Positions 6,628-11,088 of a stretch of DNA of 11,088 nt are shown here, piece by piece. The notes under the pieces were generated by a model. That model was not told the origin of the DNA. It searched no databases and saw only the letters and a program-made list of their open reading frames with translations. The stretch is from JANMZR01 sp031383555 (GTDB taxonomy: Bacteria > Bacteroidota > Bacteroidia > Cytophagales > Spirosomataceae), in NCBI GenBank assembly GCA_031383555.1, contig JANMZR010000432.1, forward strand, positions 1 to 11,088. The letters are read 5' to 3'. The stretch's first letter is position 1. Each line of letters starts with the position of its first letter. The translations under genes were made by a program, and so were the position numbers.

Positions 6628-8673
6628 ATGCCTGCCAATATTCGAATAGCGGAACTTACTGAAAAAATAAATCACTATAATCTTCAATACTACCAAAATA
6701 GTGTTTCTGAAGTTGATGACTATACTTTTGATAAATTATTGGAGGAACTCATTAAATTGGAGGCCGAAAATCCAGAACTGAAATTACCAGATTCGCCTAC
6801 TTTGCGAGTGGGTGGTACAATCAATAAAGAATTCGCTTCCATTGTCCATAAATATCCAATGCTTTCATTGGGAAATACTTACTCTGAACAAGAATTAATT
6901 GACTTTGACGAACGTGTACAAAAAGGTCTTTTGGGCAAACCATATGAATATATTTGTGAGTTAAAGTTTGACGGGGTTGCGCTTTCAATTACTTATGAAA
7001 ACGGTCTTTTGGTGCGTGGGGTCACTCGTGGCGATGGCACAAAAGGAGATGATATTACAGATAATGTTAAGACAATCAGAACTTTACCATTAAGAATCAA
7101 CTCAAAAAATATACCTAAAAATTTCGAAGTGCGTGGCGAAGGATTTATGCCTTATTCCGTTTTTAATAGAATAAATCAAGAAAAAGAAGAACTAGGCGAG
7201 CAATTATTGGCTAATCCACGAAATGCAGCCTCAGGTACTTTTAAGCAGCAAGATTCCTCCGCTGTAGCCGAACGCAATTTAGACTGCTATATTTACTCCT
7301 ATTTATCTGATAATGAAGACTTTACTACCCATGAACAAAGTTTAATTACACTTTCAAGTTGGGGATTTAATATTTCAAATTCATGGAAAAAATGCAATTC
7401 TATCCAACAATGTTTTGAGTTTATAAATTTCTGGGAAACAAAGCGACATGACTTACCCTTAAATACCGATGGAATTGTAATTAAAATTAATAATTATGAG
7501 CAGCAACGTGAGCTAGGTTTTACGGCTAAAAGTCCCCGTTGGGCTATAGCTTTCAAATATAAAGCGGAAAACAAATCGACATTATTAAAAGGAATTAGCT
7601 ACCAAGTGGGTCGTACAGGTGCTATTACTCCAGTTGCAGATTTAGAACCTGTACAATTGGCAGGCACAACAGTAAAGAGGGCATCGTTACATAACGCCAA
7701 TGAAATTGAAAGGCTTGACTTGTATGAGGGCGATTATGTATGTGTAGAAAAAGGGGGAGAAATTATCCCTAAAATTACTTCTGTTGATTTATCAAAAAGA
7801 AAAGAAGGCTCAAAACCTTATAAATATATTACCCAATGCCCTGAATGTCAGACAGATCTTGTTAGAAAAGAAGGTGAAGCGAATCATTATTGCCCCAATG
7901 AAAAAGGTTGCCCTACTCAGATAAAAGGCAAATTAGAGCATTTTATTCATCGAAAAGCAATGAATATCGATAGCTTGGGAGAAGGGAAAATTGAATTGCT
8001 TTTTGATAAAAATTTGGTGAGAAATCCTGCGGATTTATATGATTTAAAATATGAACAATTGTTTGGCCTTGAAAAAACAATCCTTGACGAAGAAACAGGC
8101 AAATCGAAAAAGATTGGATTCAAAGAAAAAACAGTTGAAAACATATTGAAAGCTCTTGAAGAATCGAAAAAGATTCCTTTCAAATTTGTGCTTTTTGGCT
8201 TGGGAATAAGGTTTGTGGGTGCTACTGTCGCTGAAAAGCTGGCCAATCATTTTAAAACAATTGAAAACTTGGCCAATGCGTCATTAGAAGACCTCCTTTC
8301 GGTAGCAGAAATAGGCGAGAGAATAGCTCAATCAGTTATTGACTATTTTGCAGATCCAGAAAATATCCAAATAATCGAGCGATTAAAAGCGGCTGGCCTT
8401 CAATTAACAGCCATTGAGGAAGATTTTGTACAAGAATCGAACCTTTTAGAAGGAAAATCATTTCTTTATACAGGAACATTCGTTAATTTTGGAAGAGAGG
8501 AGCTTGAAGCAAAGATTGAAGCCAATGGAGGAAGATTTGTTTCCGGCGTTAGTTCAAAGCTTGATTATCTCATAGTAGGAGAAAAAGCAGGTGCTTCAAA
8601 ACTCGACAAAGCCAACAAGCTGGGTGTGAAAATGATAAGTGAGGAAGAGTTTATTGCGATGTTGGAAAAGTAA
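6628..8673 (+). CDS. ligA: NAD-dependent DNA ligase LigA
   Basis: 681 residues, full length for bacterial LigA, which seals nicks during replication and repair using NAD+. Domains in order: Ia, which binds the NMN half (~1-65); adenylation domain (~66-318) with SLGNTYSEQE (80-89) and the KxDG motif K113-F-D-G116, K113 being the lysine that takes AMP; further conserved NPRNAASG (196-203) and TDGIVIK (280-286); OB fold (~320-400) with GRTGAITPVA (328-337); a four-cysteine zinc finger C404, C407, C422, C428; helix-hairpin-helix repeats (~440-590) with FGLGIRFVG (523-531); and a C-terminal BRCT domain (~605-681) with YTGTF (614-618). No key residue is missing. The ATG at 6628 gives the expected N-terminus, and a -7 element lies upstream. 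It is divergent from rpe and apparently monocistronic. Confidence 0.98.
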   Translation: MPANIRIAELTEKINHYNLQYYQNSVSEVDDYTFDKLLEELIKLEAENPELKLPDSPTLRVGGTINKEFASIVHKYPMLSLGNTYSEQELIDFDERVQKGLLGKPYEYICELKFDGVALSITYENGLLVRGVTRGDGTKGDDITDNVKTIRTLPLRINSKNIPKNFEVRGEGFMPYSVFNRINQEKEELGEQLLANPRNAASGTFKQQDSSAVAERNLDCYIYSYLSDNEDFTTHEQSLITLSSWGFNISNSWKKCNSIQQCFEFINFWETKRHDLPLNTDGIVIKINNYEQQRELGFTAKSPRWAIAFKYKAENKSTLLKGISYQVGRTGAITPVADLEPVQLAGTTVKRASLHNANEIERLDLYEGDYVCVEKGGEIIPKITSVDLSKRKEGSKPYKYITQCPECQTDLVRKEGEANHYCPNEKGCPTQIKGKLEHFIHRKAMNIDSLGEGKIELLFDKNLVRNPADLYDLKYEQLFGLEKTILDEETGKSKKIGFKEKTVENILKALEESKKIPFKFVLFGLGIRFVGATVAEKLANHFKTIENLANASLEDLLSVAEIGERIAQSVIDYFADPENIQIIERLKAAGLQLTAIEEDFVQESNLLEGKSFLYTGTFVNFGREELEAKIEANGGRFVSGVSSKLDYLIVGEKAGASKLDKANKLGVKMISEEEFIAMLEK

Positions 8674-8818
8674 AAATAGGCAAGGAGGCAATAGTCAATA
8701 ATATTAAAAAAATAAACAAATAAATCAATTTTCATATAAATAAAGACAATAAGCTGATTAGCCAAATAGCGTACAAGTTTAATAATACTCTTTGACTAAT
8801 TTTACTCTTTGCCTATTT
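8674..8818. repeat. Inverted repeat spanning the ligA-dapA gap
   Basis: The 10-base arm aaataggcaa (8674-8683) is exactly complementary to ttgcctattt (8809-8818). The similarity continues inward imperfectly: the left arm goes on with ggaggcaatagtcaataat and the right arm, read on the minus strand, has agagtaaaattagtcaaag. Both arms show weak 8-bp periodicity. Between them lies a very AT-rich core. The whole gap could fold into a long imperfect hairpin. Confidence 0.55.
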
Positions 8819-8819
8819 C
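8786..8819 (+). repeat. 17-bp direct repeat before dapA, promoter-like
   Basis: TACTCTTTGACTAATTT (8786-8802) is followed at once by TACTCTTTGCCTATTTC (8803-8819), 14 of 17 bases identical. Each copy holds TA, three bases, TTTG, one base longer than the -7 consensus TAnnTTTG. They are the only promoter-like sequences seen near the dapA start at 8826, but the fit is imperfect. Confidence 0.5.
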
Positions 8820-8825
8820 AAAAAA

Positions 8826-9710
8826 ATGAGACCAAAATTTCATGGCGTAGCGCCAGCTTTAGTAACTCCAATGCATGCCGATGGCAGCCTTGACTTTGAT
8901 GGATTGAAAAAATTAATTGCCCATGTAACTGAAGGTGGGGTCGACTATTTAGTAGTAAATGGTACAACTGGCGAGTCTGCAACTACTTCATTATCAGAGA
9001 AAAGGCAAATCTTAGATTTCGTAAAAGAAAATAATTATAAAAATTTAGATTTAGTTTATGGCCTAGGCGGTAATGATACATCCAAAATAGTAAGGCAAGT
9101 GAAGGAAACTGACTTAAGTGGTGTTTCAGCTATACTTTCGGTATGCCCTTATTATAACAAACCATCATCACGTGGGGTTATTGCTCACTTTCAGGCCATA
9201 GCCGATGCATCACCCTTACCTATAATTTTGTACAATATCCCTGGGCGAACTGGCATCAATATGTCATCGGCAACAACCCTTAAATTGGCCGAACACCCAA
9301 ACATTATTGGTATAAAAGAGGCCTCATGCATAATTGAGCAAGTAATGGAAATTGAACGAGACAAGCCAGAAGATTTCCTAATTATTTCTGGTGACGATGT
9401 ACAAGGAATTCCTATAATTGTTAACGGTGGAGTGGGCGTTATGTCTGTGATAGCCAATGCGATACCTACTAAATTCACCCAAATGATTCATGCAGCTTTA
9501 GACGGAAATCTGAAAGAAGCCAACCAACATTTAAAATCATTTTTGGCCATTGATCCTTTACTCTATGAAGAAGGAAATCCCGTTGGCGTAAAAACTATTC
9601 TAAAAATATTAGGCATTTGTAGCAATGATGTTCGCTTACCTGTATTTAAAGCCTCCGATGAATTGGTTGAGAAAATTCGGGCAACGTTACTTGCCGACCG
9701 ATTAATATAA
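8826..9710 (+). CDS. dapA: 4-hydroxy-tetrahydrodipicolinate synthase
   Basis: 294 residues, normal length for this cytosolic TIM-barrel enzyme. It condenses pyruvate with aspartate semialdehyde in the first committed step to diaminopimelate and lysine. The catalytic set is complete: the Schiff-base lysine K164 in GIKEAS (162-167), the triad T48 in GTTGES (46-51), Y110 in CPYYNKP (107-113), Y136 in LYNIPGRT (135-142), and the substrate-carboxylate arginine R141. GVGVMSV (202-208) is also typical. These residues favour DapA over the related N-acetylneuraminate lyase or other aldolases, although a paralogous aldolase cannot be fully excluded without comparison. The start at 8826 gives the expected N-terminus. 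It follows ligA by 152 bp and precedes the Dabb gene by 149 bp, both gaps filled by octamer or inverted repeats, so it is probably its own transcription unit. Confidence 0.95.
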   Translation: MRPKFHGVAPALVTPMHADGSLDFDGLKKLIAHVTEGGVDYLVVNGTTGESATTSLSEKRQILDFVKENNYKNLDLVYGLGGNDTSKIVRQVKETDLSGVSAILSVCPYYNKPSSRGVIAHFQAIADASPLPIILYNIPGRTGINMSSATTLKLAEHPNIIGIKEASCIIEQVMEIERDKPEDFLIISGDDVQGIPIIVNGGVGVMSVIANAIPTKFTQMIHAALDGNLKEANQHLKSFLAIDPLLYEEGNPVGVKTILKILGICSNDVRLPVFKASDELVEKIRATLLADRLI

Positions 9711-9711
9711 A

Positions 9712-9753
9712 TGGTTAAAGGGTTGTATGGTTAAATTGTTTAAATGGTTAAAT
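9712..9753 (-). repeat. Octamer array just after dapA, inverted to the one at 9792
   Basis: The units TTGTATGG (9723-9730), TTAAATTG (9731-9738) and TTTAAATG (9739-9746), with tggttaaa copies around them, follow the pattern TTNNATTG with a few mismatches. That is the complement of the CAATNNAA array at 9792-9855. The arms face each other across a 38-bp region holding a smaller hairpin. Confidence 0.6.
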
Positions 9754-9784
9754 ATTTATCAGAGTGAAATTTCAATATTTTAAC
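9747..9784 (+). terminator. Possible dapA 3' hairpin
   Basis: GTTAAATATT (9747-9756) can pair with AATATTTTAAC (9774-9784) with one bulged base. The 17-base loop contains the self-complementary gaaatttc. The stem is all A/T apart from its outer pair and no U-run follows, so it is a weak candidate for an intrinsic terminator, although the flanking inverted octamers could lengthen the stem. Confidence 0.25.
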
Positions 9785-9791
9785 ATATCAA

Positions 9792-9855
9792 CAATACAAC
9801 AATTTAACAATAAAACAATACAACAATTTAACAATGCAACAATTTAACAATACTA
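9792..9855 (+). repeat. Tandem octamer array CAATNNAA upstream of the Dabb gene
   Basis: Eight contiguous 8-bp units: caatacaa, caatttaa, caataaaa, caatacaa, caatttaa, caatgcaa, caatttaa, and caatacta (last two positions degenerate). A ninth degenerate unit, catatcaa, precedes them. The 15-base word caacaatttaacaat occurs three times exactly, at 9797, 9821 and 9837. The array ends 4 bases before the ATG at 9860. Confidence 0.9.
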
Positions 9856-9859
9856 AACA

Positions 9860-10162
9860 ATGTTCGTACACGTAGTAAACTTTTACTTAAAAAAAGGGCT
9901 TTCGGAAGCCGAAAGAGCACAATTTGTAGCTGGAGTGAAAACTTTGGGCACCGTTGAAACTGTTAGAACTTTCAATTTGGGTACACCAGCCGATACCGAT
10001 AGGCCTGTAATTGACAAGTCCTATGATTATTGCTTATTAACAACATTCGATGATATTGTAGGCCATGACTTCTACCAAGAAGTACCTGTACACTTAAAAT
10101 TTATCGATGATTGCAAACACCTTTGGGAAAAAGTGGTAATATTTGATTCGGAGTCGGTTTAG
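9860..10162 (+). CDS. Dabb (stress-responsive alpha/beta barrel) domain protein
   Basis: 100 residues, the usual size of a single Dabb domain (ferredoxin-like fold, normally a dimer). It begins MFVHVVNFYLKKG, with H4 in the typical HVV-F-LK first strand. It continues with a helix (15-28), a middle strand pair around 33-41, DYCLLTTFDD (56-65), then FYQEVPVHLKF (71-81), matching the Y-x(n)-P-x-H pattern of the family, and ends in WEKVVIFDSE (89-98). Some family members are stress-induced and others are small enzymes or heme/polyketide-type catalysts, so no specific reaction can be assigned. The ATG at 9860 gives the canonical family N-terminus. No Shine-Dalgarno sequence is visible, because the octamer array runs almost to the start codon. 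The downstream lipoprotein gene is 30 bp away and may be cotranscribed. Confidence 0.88.
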   Translation: MFVHVVNFYLKKGLSEAERAQFVAGVKTLGTVETVRTFNLGTPADTDRPVIDKSYDYCLLTTFDDIVGHDFYQEVPVHLKFIDDCKHLWEKVVIFDSESV

Positions 10163-10192
10163 GGAATTTTGTTAATAAGTTAATTCGTAAAT

Positions 10193-10660
10193 ATGGCAAA
10201 TTATATTAGTAACGTTTTGATAATCAGCTTTTTTGCAGTAATAATTTCTTGCAAAAAACCTTTGCAAACTAGCTCTTACTATGAAACTAATTTTGCGACA
10301 GGTCAAACAGCTCAGCGAAATGGCATTGCCTTGCCCCAAATGAAAGAAAAATATCCAATAGATGTATTCTTTAAACCCGAAAAACCAAGCTTTGAGGTGG
10401 AATCTATTCAAGAAGTAAGCCTGAATGAGGAAGATTTTGATCCGAAAAGTTTACAAATTGTAAAAGACAGAATGGTACTTAGAGGGCAATCGGCCGACCA
10501 GAAAAAAGTTTTGATAGCAGCTTTAATTGAAAAAGCCGAAAACCTAGGGGCGAGTTGCCTTTATGATGTAAATTATAAATATTATACTTCAAAAACATCA
10601 TCAGGCTATACAATTAGCGGTATAGCAGGTAAATACAGTTTGAATAACTTAAAAAATTAA
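10193..10660 (+). CDS. Small putative lipoprotein of unknown function
   Basis: 155 residues. The N-terminus MANYISNVLIISFFAVIISC is a short hydrophobic signal ending in a lipobox-like IISC with C20 as the probable lipidated residue. The next residues are KK, not the acidic stretch associated with surface export in Bacteroidota, so a periplasm-facing location is more likely. A variable linker (about 23-75) leads to a compact domain (about 80-152) with a helix KKVLIAALIEKAENLGASC (105-123) followed by strands YDVNYKYY and SGYTISGIAGKYS. The helix-then-strand layout loosely recalls YbjQ-type or other small domains with an A-xx-LGA helix, but I do not recognise the family and give no function. 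It sits 30 bp after the Dabb gene. Confidence 0.75.
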   Translation: MANYISNVLIISFFAVIISCKKPLQTSSYYETNFATGQTAQRNGIALPQMKEKYPIDVFFKPEKPSFEVESIQEVSLNEEDFDPKSLQIVKDRMVLRGQSADQKKVLIAALIEKAENLGASCLYDVNYKYYTSKTSSGYTISGIAGKYSLNNLKN

Positions 10661-10895
10661 GCAAATTAACCAAAGATTTCGCTTAAAATAGTAGAAAATT
10701 TTAAACAAATTTGAATAAACTTTGTCGGTCAAATTTATTATAAAAATGGAAAAATTGAATCACTGAGCCAATTTTGTGATTTAATTAAAAATGATCCTTT
10801 ACTTCTTGAATTCTTCTCCGGAAAGTTTTAAAAAAAAACGAATTCGACTTTTTTATAAGTAATATCTGTGTTTTTACCTGGAAAAGAAAAAATAG
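10661..10895. other. Intergenic stretch without a recognisable gene
   Basis: AT-rich sequence after the lipoprotein gene. One frame is open from 10715 to a TAA at 10829-10831 and reads like protein (it contains QIYYKNGKIESLSQF and DLIKNDPLLLEFF) but has no normal start codon. A neighbouring frame is open at 10810-10896. They could be pieces of a decayed gene broken by a frameshift near 10825, or chance. Runs A9 (10830-10838) and T6 (10849-10854) flank cgaattcg. No RNA gene or insertion-sequence end is seen. Confidence 0.35.
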
Positions 10896-11088
10896 GTAAT
10901 AATACGCTTGATTTTATTTAAAAATAATTTCAACTTTATACTTTATTTAAACCCAGATTACGCATTAGGTATTGTAGTGAAGGAAAATCAGGCAAAAAGA
11001 AAGCAACACACGGAAAAAATTTACCGGAACAATAGCCATAGCTATTGTGAGGATACATTTTTGAGTATGGAAGCTTTATTGAAGACTG
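10896..11088 (+). CDS. Open frame running off the right edge, unidentified
   Basis: After a TAG at 10893-10895 one plus-strand frame stays open for 64 codons to the window end. Later residues read DYALGIVVKENQAKRKQH, then YCEDTFLSMEALLKT. There is no ATG before codon 58 of this stretch (11067); TTG at 10908 or GTG at 10977 are the only earlier common starts. The KENQ word occurs in several DDE transposases, but nothing else here supports that. It may be a real gene continuing to the right, a decayed gene or chance, so the family is left open. Confidence 0.25.

Noticed and set aside
7947..8250. Minus-strand open frames within ligA
   Set aside because: They overlap the conserved ligA coding region fully, have no family features and no promoter; they are antisense shadows.
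9792..9855. CRISPR array
   Set aside because: Units are 8 bp with no spacers and no cas genes nearby; it is a simple tandem repeat.
10830..10854. A9, cgaattcg, T6 as an intrinsic terminator of the lipoprotein gene
   Set aside because: The only G-C pairs are two on each side of a 4-base loop, and the stop codon is about 170 bp upstream; too weak to call.
10974..10990. KENQ word as evidence of an ISAs1/IS4-type transposase
   Set aside because: Four residues are not enough; no catalytic DDE context or terminal inverted repeats are visible.
11029..11048. Perfect 8-bp inverted repeat acaatagc-cata-gctattgt as a terminator
   Set aside because: It lies inside an open frame and is not followed directly by a T-run; a short palindrome of this size can occur by chance.

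Overview
The window is AT-rich DNA that looks like a chromosomal segment from a Bacteroidota bacterium, probably a Cytophagales-type relative. The reasons are: perfect TAnnTTTG -7 promoter elements before several genes, poor Shine-Dalgarno sequences, a large lipid- and surface-oriented protein set, and an OmpA-family protein with the discoidin-like / PD40 propeller / carboxypeptidase-regulatory-like / OmpA architecture common in that phylum. The assignment is an inference from these traits and from protein style; no database search was made.

Left part (1-6466, all minus strand). In transcription order: rpe (ribulose-phosphate 3-epimerase), then an exported multidomain OmpA-family protein 6 bp downstream, then after a 138-bp gap two large GT-C-type membrane proteins separated by only 3 bp, and finally the N-terminus of an MBOAT O-acyltransferase that runs off the window edge. 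The two polytopic glycosyltransferase-like proteins and the acyltransferase suggest a small module that transfers and decorates sugars on a lipid- or cell-surface-linked glycan; the substrate cannot be read from sequence.

Right part (6628-11088, plus strand). ligA (NAD-dependent DNA ligase) is divergent from rpe across a 161-bp two-way promoter region. It is followed by dapA (4-hydroxy-tetrahydrodipicolinate synthase, lysine/peptidoglycan precursor pathway), a 100-residue Dabb (stress-responsive alpha/beta barrel) protein, and a small putative lipoprotein. The last 428 bp hold no gene I can name; the final 193 bp are open in one plus-strand frame to the window edge.

The gene content is mostly ordinary. 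The structure not explained by genes is a set of 8-bp-periodic low-complexity arrays in all four intergenic gaps longer than 100 bp, some arranged as inverted pairs, plus a G8 homopolymer inside the OmpA-family gene where a slip of one base either way would stop translation within about six codons. These two signals, together with a probable leaderless rpe transcript, are the parts most worth a second look.
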